Shown here: one piece after another, positions 31,170 through 38,360 of the stretch | How the letters are laid out: each line of letters begins with the position of its first letter | Position numbering within the stretch: position 1 is the first letter of the stretch | Assembly: GCF_032393985.1 (NCBI RefSeq) | Contig: NZ_CP135918.1 | Span: 1,984,001-2,048,000, forward strand | From: Fischerella sp. JS2 | GTDB taxonomy: Bacteria; Cyanobacteriota; Cyanobacteriia; Cyanobacteriales; Nostocaceae | Direction of reading: 5' to 3' | Length of the DNA stretch: 64,000 nucleotides | The notes under the pieces: generated by a model | The model's input: the letters and a program-made list of their open reading frames with translations, nothing else | Databases searched by the model: none | Told to the model about the DNA's origin: nothing | Translations under genes and position numbers: made by a program

Positions 31170-31999
31170 ATGTTGACAAAAATCTTATTTAATATTGCGG
31201 TATTACTGGCGATCGCATTTTTGATGTTGGTAGTTGTAAGAATTAAAAATGACAACAAACTCAGTAAAATCTGGCTAGAACTTACAGATTTACCCACAGA
31301 AAATGTTTTTACAGAAGACATGGTTGCTGGTTTACCCAACTCAGTGCAGCGCTACTTCTTACATGCGATCGCACCAGGAACCCCTTTGGCGTCTTCGGTA
31401 ACTTTGGAAATGAGTGGTAGTTTTCGGTTGGGAGAAGATAAACCTTGGGTTCCAATGCAGCCAAACAGAGAATTTCACTGCTAAAGGGATTTGTTTGGCA
31501 AGCTACAGTTGGACGTGGTTTGTCTCAATTTATGGGTGCTGATTACTACATTCATGGAACGAGTAGAATGCGGTTTTCTCTGTGGGGACTTGTTCCTTTA
31601 GTAAATGCTCACACGCACGATGTTGCTCGTTCCAGTATTGGCAGACTTGCAGGCGAGTTTGTCTGGCTACCTTCTGCGTTGTTGCCTCAACAAGGTGTTA
31701 TTTGGCAGGCTATTGATGAGAGGACTGTGCAAGCAAATTTTGTTATTGATGATGAACCTGTGACACTAACGCTGGTTGTAGACAGCAATGGCAAACTTTT
31801 AAAGCTTTCTCTGCTACGTTGGGGAGATAAGACAGAGGATAGTAGTTGGAATTATATCCCATTTGGCGTAGAATTTCAAGCAGAACAAAAGTTTGGTGGC
31901 TTCACAATTCCATCCCAAATGAACGCGGGTTGGTGGTTTGGTACAGAACGTTATCTGGAATTCTTTCGCGCCACGATTGCAAAGGCTGAGTTTGAGTGA
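31170..31999 (+). pseudogene. DUF6544/DUF6920-like gene with a frameshift
   Basis: The 5' part (31170-31484) encodes an N-terminal helix and a region ending G-S-F-R-L-G-E-D-K-P-W. The rest (K-G-F-V-W-Q-A-T-V-G-R-G-L, G-A-D-Y-Y, S-L-W-G-L-V-P-L-V-N) continues in another frame to 31999. The junction is within about 31455-31480. Together they make one protein of about 275 residues of a family I recall as DUF6544. One indel separates the halves. The rest is well conserved, so the break is recent, or a sequencing error. Confidence 0.75.
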
Positions 32000-32040
32000 A
32001 AGTTAGAAGAGGAGAGATGGGGATTAATCCATTGATTTAA

Positions 32041-32484
32041 ATGCCCGTTTTCAGTTATAAACATTTATGCTGGAATGCTCGTGAGATGATGAGAGAATCT
32101 GGTAACTGCAACCTGACGATTAGTATCGATGGGTTAAAAAATCAGCGAGGTCAAATCTGCCTGAATTTATTCTCTAATAGTGAGGGCTTTCCCACTAGTG
32201 GCGATCGCGCTTTGCAATCTGCGTCTATGAAGATTACAGACACTACACCTACTGTTACGTTTCAGAATTTACCAGCAGGCAAGTACGCGGTTGCTGTGAT
32301 TCATGACGCTAATTGTGACGGTAAACTCAATTGTAATTTTTTAGGCATTCCTACTGAAGGTTTCGGGTTCTCCCGTAACCCCAAAATTCGCATAGGTTCA
32401 CCTGAATTTGCAGAAGCTGCGATCGTTGTGGAAGGTGCAAATACTCACATTCGGATTCAGATGCGGTATCTGTTGGGTAATTGA
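32041..32484 (+). CDS. DUF2141 domain protein
   Basis: This protein of about 130-147 residues has the DUF2141 pattern: C-N-L-T-I-S-I-D-G-L-K-N-Q-R-G at the start, F-Q-N-L-P-A-G-K-Y-A-V-A-V-I-H-D-A-N in the middle (the conserved H-D-x-N) and G-I-P-T-E-G-F-G-F-S. The family consists of small beta-sandwich proteins, usually exported. Here no signal peptide is visible, and the true start may be 32083 or later, so the N-terminus could be damaged. It is 41 bases after the frameshifted DUF6544-like gene. Function is unknown. Confidence 0.8.
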   Translation: MPVFSYKHLCWNAREMMRESGNCNLTISIDGLKNQRGQICLNLFSNSEGFPTSGDRALQSASMKITDTTPTVTFQNLPAGKYAVAVIHDANCDGKLNCNFLGIPTEGFGFSRNPKIRIGSPEFAEAAIVVEGANTHIRIQMRYLLGN

Positions 32485-32547
32485 GGGGTAATGTTAAGCT
32501 GCTCTAGACTTAGAATGGTACTACGTAGTCTATAAACATTGTTTGTG

Positions 32548-32843
32548 TTAGGTTCGCGTCTGCCATGCTTTTGGATCTCTCCGGGCGTGAAAAATTGCTG
32601 TTATAATCACCCGACTCGATACAATACGGTAGTACACAGCATACGGAAGCGTCGTACTACAGCCCGTCGTACATCACGATAGACAACTGCGTACGACTCT
32701 GGCATCTGGCAAATTCGATTTAGCATTTCATCCACACAGTCTAAAAACTCGTCGCCAAGTCCTGGCTGCTGGTTGTCTTACCAAGTATATGCCTCATTGA
32801 GTTCTTCGCGAACTTCTGGACGAAACACCAATACATAATTCAT
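32548..32843 (-). pseudogene. RelE/ParE-type toxin, inactivated
   Basis: Starting at ATG 32843 the frame reads M-N-Y-V-L-V-F-R-P-E-V-R-E-E-L-N-E-A-Y-T-W and hits TAA. After the stop it continues D-N-Q-Q-P-G-L-G-D-E-F-L and M-P-E-S-Y-A-V-V-Y-R-D-V-R-R-A. One more frameshift is needed to read Y-A-V-Y-Y-R-I and V-I-I-T-A-I-F-H-A-R-R-D-P. That is a ParE/RelE-superfamily toxin with one nonsense codon and one indel. Its start overlaps the antitoxin stop (ATGA). Confidence 0.8.
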
Positions 32844-33060
32844 TGTTGACTCTTGATCGAAGCCTTAATATCTTCCCATGTCAGGACATCATCGGGATTA
32901 GCCTCATAGTCATTCGGCGATCAAGTTCCCGTTTTTGCACCTCCGTCAGATCAGGAGAAGCTTGCTCTGCGGCAATACTATCCCAAATCGCTTGCACAAG
33001 ACGAATCCGATCTTCAACGCTAAGGGCTGTAATCTCGTTTAAAGTAGCTGTGATGTCCAC
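32840..33060 (-). pseudogene. addiction-module antitoxin (PF09720-like), frameshifted
   Basis: A GTG at 33060 opens V-D-I-T-A-T-L-N-E-I-T, then S-V-E-D-R-I-R-L-V-Q-A-I-W-D-S-I. After E-L-D-R-R the frame is lost and resumes as D-Y-E-A-N-P-D-D-V-L-T-W-E-D-I-K to TGA at 32840. It matches the short putative addiction-module components whose genes precede RelE/ParE toxins. The pair is a dead toxin-antitoxin locus. Confidence 0.8.
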
Positions 33061-33128
33061 AATAACTTACCTAAATGTAAATAACAGGCAAATGAACATA
33101 TTAAATATAACGGACAGGGTTTTGCCCA

Positions 33129-33540
33129 TCAAATTGAACGCTGCAATTTACAATATGAGCGCCTTAGATCATCAGTCTCTGCAAATAGATGATCCACTAA
33201 AGAGTTTGCAAAAAGACGTATTCTTTCATAAACTCCCCCTGTAATCGCTGACTCCGTATCCAGAGTTACCGCTAGCATACGCTCAACTTCACGTTTAATT
33301 TCCTCTGGAGTTGAAGTATCTGGATCTAAACCCAATGAAAGTCTATAGATAACAACTAAGCGACTATCACGAGAAATTAAATTAAGATTCTGAATATTTG
33401 CAAAGCCATCAGACTGCTTGCTCAGACTAAGATAAACTTCAATATATTCGTTGCATAGCAGCAAAAGCTACTTTGTAAAGAGTATTAGATTCTGTAATCT
33501 CAGTCTTGCTAGTCTCAGAGAACTCCAGGTCTTCTTCCAT
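33129..33540 (-). pseudogene. unidentified gene, frameshifted
   Basis: ATG 33540 opens M-E-E-D-L-E-F-S-E-T-S-K-T-E and K-V-A-F-A-A-M-Q-R-I-Y. A frameshift near 33440 leads into I-E-V-Y-L-S-L-S-K-Q, V-V-I-Y-R-L-S-L-G-L-D and E-E-I-K-R-E-V-E-R-M. Together about 130 residues are recoverable. I do not recognise the family. Its ATG lies inside the end of the remnant upstream, as in a translationally coupled pair. Confidence 0.45.
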
Positions 33541-33685
33541 TGTCTCCAATTGGTGTACCTGCACCTTCACGTTTCGATAAAATCCAACGGCTTCCTCTAG
33601 TTCTCAAGAGCTTGATTTGTGTTTTCTTGAAACCTATTTTTTCCAGCAAAGATAGAGTAAGTTGACCTGTGGGAATATGTATTCC
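33515..33685 (-). pseudogene. C-terminal remnant of an unidentified protein
   Basis: The minus strand reads G-I-H-I-P-T-G-Q-L-T-L-S-L-L-E-K-I-G-F then L-R-T-R-G-S-R-W-I-L-S-K-R-E-G-A-G to a TGA at 33515. There is no start, and the upstream part is missing next to the IS605-type element. The R-G-x-R-W-x-L-x-K-R-E-G-A-G ending faintly recalls DNA methyltransferase tails, but I cannot confirm it. Confidence 0.35.
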
Positions 33686-33813
33686 ATAAAGATCTTAGAT
33701 ACATATAGATACAAATTCAGGCGAATATCCAGCGATAAAATTTGCCCATCTGTGAATAGGATGACGTGAGCTTTTGAGCCACTCCCCCGTTTTGAAAACG
33801 GGGGATTCAGGCA

Positions 33814-34938
33814 TCAAACAGAGATTGCAGTCTGAGACTGTCTAACATCTCCTACGCCTAGAGTCGAACTCCCGACTCTTTTAATATTAAGACTGGCGTT
33901 TTCATCTCTATCATTTTCAGATTGACATGAAGGACAACGCCAGCGTCTAATCGACAAATCCAATTTTTCTAAAATGTGTCCACAGCTAGAACAAGTTTTT
34001 GTGGATGGATACCATTGATCTACAAACACTACTTGTTTATGCTTCTTCTTAGCAATCCATTCTAGAATTTGCAGAAATTCACGCCTCGCCAAGTCTGATA
34101 TTTTCCTACCCCAAAGACGTTGCATTCCTTTAAGATTTAAGGTTTCAAAACAAAGCACATCAAAATTATCTGTTAATTTATGAGCGAGTTTCCAAAACCA
34201 ATCACGTCTACGATGAGAAATATCCTCATATTTGCGAACTAGATTTTTTCTAAATCGCTCTCTGTTTGATGAACCTTTGAGTTTTTTAGAATGCTGTCGG
34301 CTAGCTTTCCTAATGGCATTTAATGATTGTTTTAAAAATTGGGGAGACTCAATTTTTGTTCCGTCCGAGCAAGTGAGGAATGTTTTTAATCCAAAATCAA
34401 ATCCCGCTATTCTACCAGTCGCAAACTTGATTTTTGAATTAGAACAATCATCAACAACTATAATCATAAATAGCTCGCCTAAAGGAGTGCGTTTTATGGT
34501 TAAGGTTTTGACTGTTCCCTCTATCTCTCTCGACTTCCAAAATTGATAAACTTTGTTCCCAATCTTGACTCGATTTCCACCTAAAAACTTGTATCCAGAT
34601 TGTTTAAGAGTGAATGATTTGTATTTCTTAACTTTTTTAAATCCTGGCGGTCTAACTCCTTTTTTGTTGTGTTTAAAAAATAATTGGTAGGCTTTCTCAA
34701 TGCGTTGACAAATATCTTGTACTGATTGAGAACCTACTGTTTGCCAAAATGGATTACATTTCCGCAGTTTGGCAATATGAGATTGAAGTTTTGCACAGCT
34801 TAAGTGTTTGCCCCACATTCGATAGTAGCGTTTGTGTAGGGCAATACAATGATTGTAGATTATCCCACTCGCGTTAATCATGCGCTTGAGGAATCTATTT
34901 CTTTTGTGCTGATACAGTTTAAACTTCAGGGTTTTCAT
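33814..34938 (-). CDS. tnpB: TnpB, RNA-guided nuclease of IS200/IS605 elements
   Basis: The 374-residue protein has an N-terminal OrfB helix-turn-helix/wedge region (M-K-T-L-K-F-K-L-Y), a split RuvC nuclease and a zinc ribbon. The catalytic acids are in G-F-D-F-G-L-K-T-F (Asp), C-F-E-T-L-N-L-K-G-M (Glu) and D-R-D-E-N-A-S-L-N-I (Asp). The zinc ligands are C-S-S-C-G-H and C-P-S-C. TnpB uses an omega RNA from the element's right end to cut the empty donor site. All key residues are present, so it may be active. It is divergent from tnpA with 46 bases between. Confidence 0.95.
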   Translation of the reverse strand: MKTLKFKLYQHKRNRFLKRMINASGIIYNHCIALHKRYYRMWGKHLSCAKLQSHIAKLRKCNPFWQTVGSQSVQDICQRIEKAYQLFFKHNKKGVRPPGFKKVKKYKSFTLKQSGYKFLGGNRVKIGNKVYQFWKSREIEGTVKTLTIKRTPLGELFMIIVVDDCSNSKIKFATGRIAGFDFGLKTFLTCSDGTKIESPQFLKQSLNAIRKASRQHSKKLKGSSNRERFRKNLVRKYEDISHRRRDWFWKLAHKLTDNFDVLCFETLNLKGMQRLWGRKISDLARREFLQILEWIAKKKHKQVVFVDQWYPSTKTCSSCGHILEKLDLSIRRWRCPSCQSENDRDENASLNIKRVGSSTLGVGDVRQSQTAISV

Positions 34939-34984
34939 GTGATTATGATATCATCAGTGGTGTAGATAATCAATACTCATCTAC

Positions 34985-35386
34985 ATGAAAACTGTTTATA
35001 ATCATTACAATCATGCTGTTGGATTAGCTACTGTCCATTTAATCTGGATACCATGCAGACGCGCTCGTGTATTCGCTAATAACGAAAACTTAAAACTTCG
35101 ATGCATTGAAGTATTCCAGTCTGTTGCTAATGACAAGAAGTGGATTATCAAAGCATTAGAAGTTGCGCCGGATCATATACATCTACTAGTTGAATATGAT
35201 CCGCACCACTCAATATCTCAAATAGTTAAAGCTTTTAAAGGAAGGTCATCAAGACTACTAAGAAAAGAATTTCCAGAATTATTGAGATTACCTAGCTTAT
35301 GGACACATTCTTATATGTTTGACACGACTGGAAAGATTAGTACTCAGAAGGTTTTAGAGTATATTAATGACCCCCTTCACGGATGA
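34985..35386 (+). CDS. tnpA: IS200/IS605 transposase TnpA (HUH, Y1)
   Basis: The 133-residue Y1 transposase nicks and joins single-stranded DNA. The HUH motif is H-I-H-L-L-V-E-Y (A-P-D-H-I-H-L). The catalytic tyrosine is probably in W-T-H-S-Y-M-F-D-T. The C-terminal helix K-V-L-E-Y-I-N-D-P matches the family. It is intact and of normal length. It is divergent from tnpB; a stem-loop follows its stop. Confidence 0.93.
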   Translation: MKTVYNHYNHAVGLATVHLIWIPCRRARVFANNENLKLRCIEVFQSVANDKKWIIKALEVAPDHIHLLVEYDPHHSISQIVKAFKGRSSRLLRKEFPELLRLPSLWTHSYMFDTTGKISTQKVLEYINDPLHG

Positions 35387-35458
35387 ATAAATTCATCATG
35401 TTCGCTTATATCCGCCCTTTAGAAAAAGGCGGCTTTACGCATCACGATTCGTAATAAT

Positions 35459-36256
35459 GTGGAAGCGAGACTCAAGCAAATTTGTGATGCTGTGCAACCA
35501 GATGATTTACTCTGGGTGCATTTTGCTTGTCATGGGATTGTGGTGAAGACAGCAGGGAATCATAAAGAACCTGTTTTAATTACTTGTGATACTCAGCGAA
35601 ACCTATTAGAACAGCAAGCGCTTCCTGTGGCTAAGGTAGAGCAGTATATGAAAGGTAGTAGAGCACGACGCTTGCTATTAACTTTGGATGCTTGTCACAC
35701 TGGTTTAGATATTGGTAGAGATTTATTAGCTGATCCAGAGTTTATTCATAATGTTTACGAACAGGCTGAGGGTTTTGCGCTAATTGCAGCCAGCACAGCT
35801 CAACAAAAGGCTTTTGAATGGCAAGAAAAACAGCATGGTGTGTTTACCTATAATTTATTAGAAGGGCTAAGTGGTCAAGCTGATCGTGCAGGTAAGAATT
35901 TTGTCACCGTTGATGATTTGAAAAATCATGTGTTGGATGGTTTGCGGCGTTGGGGTGTAAAAAATGACGTTTTGCAAGAGCCGACAGCCCGTACGGAAGG
36001 ATTGGGCGATATGATTTTGGCTGATTATCGGGATAATCCAAAGCAGCAAACTAAATCAGGAGGTTCTGATGTGAGTCAAGCAAATAAACTGGAAAAGCAA
36101 CAATTACAACAAGAATTTGATAGTCTGAGTGAAGAGTACATGGTTGTCAATAAGCAACTCAGACAGGCGTTAAATGCTAGAGAACGTTTGCTGCTGAATA
36201 AACAAGCTGATGATATTTTGCAGCAAATGAAAGAAATTGAAGCGAAGTTAAAGTAA
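35459..36256 (+). CDS. caspase-family protease (5' truncated) with C-terminal adaptor
   Basis: Peptidase C14 (caspase p20) domain with the dyad His25 (H-F-A-C-H-G) and Cys79 (L-D-A-C-H-T-G). The N-terminal strand with the usual L-L-I-G-V-S-x-Y is missing. The frame can be read upstream to about 35423, where it meets the IS605-type element, so the 5' end is lost. A GTG at 35459 is the only internal start near by. Residues about 201-265 form a helical hairpin (L-E-K-Q-Q-L-Q-Q-E-F, E-E-Y-M-V-V-N-K-Q-L, then a Q-rich coil) matching the N-terminus of the next gene. This looks like an effector-associated adaptor domain. The protein is probably inactive or mis-expressed. Confidence 0.88.
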   Translation: MEARLKQICDAVQPDDLLWVHFACHGIVVKTAGNHKEPVLITCDTQRNLLEQQALPVAKVEQYMKGSRARRLLLTLDACHTGLDIGRDLLADPEFIHNVYEQAEGFALIAASTAQQKAFEWQEKQHGVFTYNLLEGLSGQADRAGKNFVTVDDLKNHVLDGLRRWGVKNDVLQEPTARTEGLGDMILADYRDNPKQQTKSGGSDVSQANKLEKQQLQQEFDSLSEEYMVVNKQLRQALNARERLLLNKQADDILQQMKEIEAKLK

Positions 36257-36273
36257 CTAAGTTGAGCTAGTTT

Positions 36274-37416
36274 ATGGCAGAGACGTTTAACACACGCGAT
36301 ATTCAAGCACAAGTGCTGAAGGAACGCTTCGCAAATTTATGCGAAGAGTATCTCGCAGTTAATAGGCAATGGAGTCAAGTGTATGATGAGCGTAACCGTC
36401 TGCTGCTTCAAAAACAGGCTAAGGATTTAGTAGAGCAAATGCAGCAAGTAGAGGCTGAGTTAAAACAGGTACTGGGACAACAAGAGTCAGTAAATGCAAT
36501 TCCTCACTGGGAAGATGTAGTAGAACAAGCGCAACAATCACAAAATTCTTTACCATCTTTACGAGATTTTGAGTTTGAAGTGGTGCGGATAGAAAACAAA
36601 GGTTTATTTGGTTTCCGTAAAGAACATCGTCATGTAGGAACTGCTAAATACTTTGCCGAAGATTTGGGACAAGGTATAAGTTTGGAGATGGTGGAAATTC
36701 CTAGTGGTAGATTTACAATGGGCGCACCGATAGAAGAAAGTCCTACTATGTACGAACAAAGACCGCAACATAGAGTCATCATTTCTACTTTTTTTATGGG
36801 TAAATACCTCATCACTCAAGCCCAATGGCGAGCAGTAGCCGCATTACCGAAAATTAATCGTGATTTAAAACCTGATCCATCCAAATTTAAAGGCGATAAC
36901 CGACCTGTAGAATCTGTATCTTGGTATGATGCAGTCGAATTTTGTGCCAGACTTTCCAGAAAAACAGGACGAGAATATCGACTAGCAAGTGAGGCTGAGT
37001 GGGAATATGCTTGTCGTGCTGGGACGACAACACGGTTTTATTTTGGTGAAACGATTACTACTGATTTGGCAAACTATGACGGTAACTGCATCTCTGGCGA
37101 TGCGCCTAAAGGAAAGTATCGAGAAGAAACAACGCCTGTAGGATATTTTCCACCTAACGCCTTTGGTTTATACGATATGCACGGCAATGTTTGGGAATGG
37201 TGTGCAGATTCTTGGCATAATAACTATGCAGGAGCGCCAGCTGATGGCAGTGCATGGCAAGGTTTGAATGATGAAGATCGAGTGCTGCGCGGTGGTTCGT
37301 GGCACAGCCATCCTCGGAACTGTAGTTCTGCCAGCCGCCTCTCCTATTTTCCCGACAACGTCGTCAGTTACCTCAACGGTTTTCGTGTTGTGTGCGGTGT
37401 TGCGCCGAGGACTTAG
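36274..37416 (+). CDS. FGE-sulfatase (C-type lectin fold) protein with N-terminal adaptor
   Basis: The 380-residue protein starts with a helical adaptor (about 1-70; E-E-Y-L-A-V-N-R-Q-W, R-L-L-L-Q-K-Q-A-K-D-L) homologous to the end of the caspase 17 bases upstream. A linker leads to a formylglycine-generating-enzyme-like domain (about 125-380). Motifs are M-V-E-I-P-S-G-R-F-T-M-G, R-L-A-S-E-A-E-W-E-Y-A-C-R-A-G, D-M-H-G-N-V-W-E-W-C and R-V-L-R-G-G-S-W ... G-F-R-V-V. In true FGE the segment after G-G-S-W carries two active-site cysteines; here it is H-S-H-P-R-N-C, with only one, so it is a binding rather than catalytic domain. The C-terminus looks like a DGR variable region. Confidence 0.9.
   Translation: MAETFNTRDIQAQVLKERFANLCEEYLAVNRQWSQVYDERNRLLLQKQAKDLVEQMQQVEAELKQVLGQQESVNAIPHWEDVVEQAQQSQNSLPSLRDFEFEVVRIENKGLFGFRKEHRHVGTAKYFAEDLGQGISLEMVEIPSGRFTMGAPIEESPTMYEQRPQHRVIISTFFMGKYLITQAQWRAVAALPKINRDLKPDPSKFKGDNRPVESVSWYDAVEFCARLSRKTGREYRLASEAEWEYACRAGTTTRFYFGETITTDLANYDGNCISGDAPKGKYREETTPVGYFPPNAFGLYDMHGNVWEWCADSWHNNYAGAPADGSAWQGLNDEDRVLRGGSWHSHPRNCSSASRLSYFPDNVVSYLNGFRVVCGVAPRT
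37285..37413 (+). other. candidate DGR variable region (VR)
   Basis: The last ~43 codons of the FGE-like gene encode R-V-L-R-G-G-S-W, then H-S-H-P-R-N-C-S-S-A-S-R-L-S-Y-F-P-D-N-V-V-S-Y-L-N, then G-F-R-V-V-C. In cyanobacterial DGR targets of this fold, the varied residues come from AAC/AAT codons of the template. Here several expected Asn positions are CAC, AGC, CAT, CTC, TCC, TAT, TTT and GTC, the outcome expected from substitutions at A. The 3' end (about 37378-37413) is GC-rich and constant, like an IMH. No template repeat or reverse transcriptase is in the window. Confidence 0.6.
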
Positions 37417-37604
37417 TGGCCCTTGACACTTTTGCCTTTTTGCCCTCTGCTCTTTTTTCTTTTCCCTTTGCCTTTTGCGATCGCAGCGATCTCGATTTAT
37501 TTTTACAGTTATCAGTTATCAGTTATCAGTGAACAGTTAAAGGGAACGGGAAGAAACAGGGAACGGGGAACTTGAAGATTGTGTATGTATTAGGCTTGAT
37601 ATTA

Positions 37605-37919
37605 AGTGAAATTGCGATTCGCATTGAGTCACATTAAGATCGCATCGAGTGACATTGCGATTGTATCGGGTCGCATTGCGATCGCATCGACTTGCATTAA
37701 GATCGCATCAAGTTACATTGCGATCGCATCGACTTGCATTAAGATCGCATCAAGTTACATTGCGATTGTATCGGGTCGCATTGCGATCGCATCGACTTGC
37801 ATTAAGATCAGATCGAGTTTCATGAAGATCGAATCGAGTTTCATGAAGATCGGATCAAGTTCTATTAAGTTTAAATCGAGTTACATTGCGATCGCATCAA
37901 GTTATAGCAATCTTAAATG
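37605..37919. repeat. 21-bp tandem array, 15 units, HIP1-rich
   Basis: Fifteen exact 21-bp periods start at 37605. The consensus is GAGTTACATTGCGATCGCAT plus C, and variants have GACTTGCATTAAGATCGCAT. Several units contain the HIP1 octamer GCGATCGC. The plus strand is open as I-A-S-S-Y-I-A heptads, but no ribosome site supports translation. It lies 189 bases downstream of the FGE-like gene and before the PIN toxin locus. Confidence 0.92.
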
Positions 37920-37942
37920 AGTTGTGAATATTGAGAGAGTCA

Positions 37943-38003
37943 GATCCCCGACTTTTACCCTCCGGGAAGCCACCCTACGGGTGTCTACAAAAAGTCGGGG
38001 ATC
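37943..38003. repeat. 61-bp palindromic repeat, left copy
   Basis: The outer arms GATCCCCGACTTTT and AAAAGTCGGGGATC surround CCCTCCGGGAAGCCACCCTACG. The same sequence occurs inverted at 38844-38904. It may terminate the minus-strand toxin-antitoxin operon. Confidence 0.85.
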
Positions 38004-38019
38004 TTGTCGTTTACGAATG

Positions 38020-38349
38020 TTATGTTTTTGAGCGTTCATGTATTCGCTGTTGAAGACGATTGATAACTTCAGAACTTAACTCTGCTTCTGGTTCAACTTT
38101 TTCTCGTTCAGCCAAAGTTGATTCAATTTCACTAGGAGAAGCCTGTCCTAACTTGTCTAAAAGTGCTGCGAAAGATTGCTGTTGCTGTGTAACTTCTTCT
38201 TCAGATATCGGCTGAATTGAATAAGCTAGTGTGACTTGTCGAGTCAGAGCATAAATTATATATTGATTGAGAGAAATACCTTCCCCTTCGGCCAAGTGAA
38301 TTAGTTGCTGATGAAGTGTTTCAGGTAAACGAAGTGTTAATCGGCTCAT
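38020..38349 (-). CDS. ribbon-helix-helix antitoxin (HicB-fold / RHH)
   Basis: The 109-residue protein has an N-terminal RHH DNA-binding motif (S-R-L-T-L-R-L-P-E-T-L-H-Q-Q-L, then G-I-S-L-N-Q-Y-I-I-Y-A-L). A charged, helical C-terminus would bind the toxin. It is 11 bases downstream of the PIN toxin gene on the same strand. The pair therefore has the toxin gene first, which is less common. It probably represses its own operon. The frame is intact. Confidence 0.88.
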   Translation of the reverse strand: MSRLTLRLPETLHQQLIHLAEGEGISLNQYIIYALTRQVTLAYSIQPISEEEVTQQQQSFAALLDKLGQASPSEIESTLAEREKVEPEAELSSEVINRLQQRIHERSKT

Positions 38350-38360
38350 TGTTAACTCCT

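Larger units (their letters stand above)
33765..35450 (-). mobile_element. IS605-type element (tnpA + tnpB), ends approximate
   Basis: Divergent tnpB and tnpA genes are enclosed by subterminal hairpins. Next to the tnpB end is CCCCCGTTTTGAAAACGGGG plus G (33784-33804). Next to the tnpA end are GATGAATAAATTCATC (35382-35397) and CCGCCC...GGCGG (35412-35432). These elements move as single strands and make no target duplication. Exact ends cannot be fixed from one copy. A GTAA at 35451 (TTAC on the element strand) could be the retained target. The region 3' of tnpB should encode the omega RNA guide. Confidence 0.85.

Noticed and set aside
33515-33685. DNA methyltransferase gene next to the IS605 element
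   Set aside because: Only a C-terminal remnant is visible and no catalytic motif is seen, so the assignment is not supported.
37605-37919. CRISPR array
   Set aside because: Units are 21 bp with no spacers; there are no cas genes. The same holds for the arrays at 5300 and 14589.
37606-37920. 104-residue frame of I-A-S-S-Y-I-A heptads
   Set aside because: Arises from the 21-bp array; no start signal, and homology to nothing recognised.
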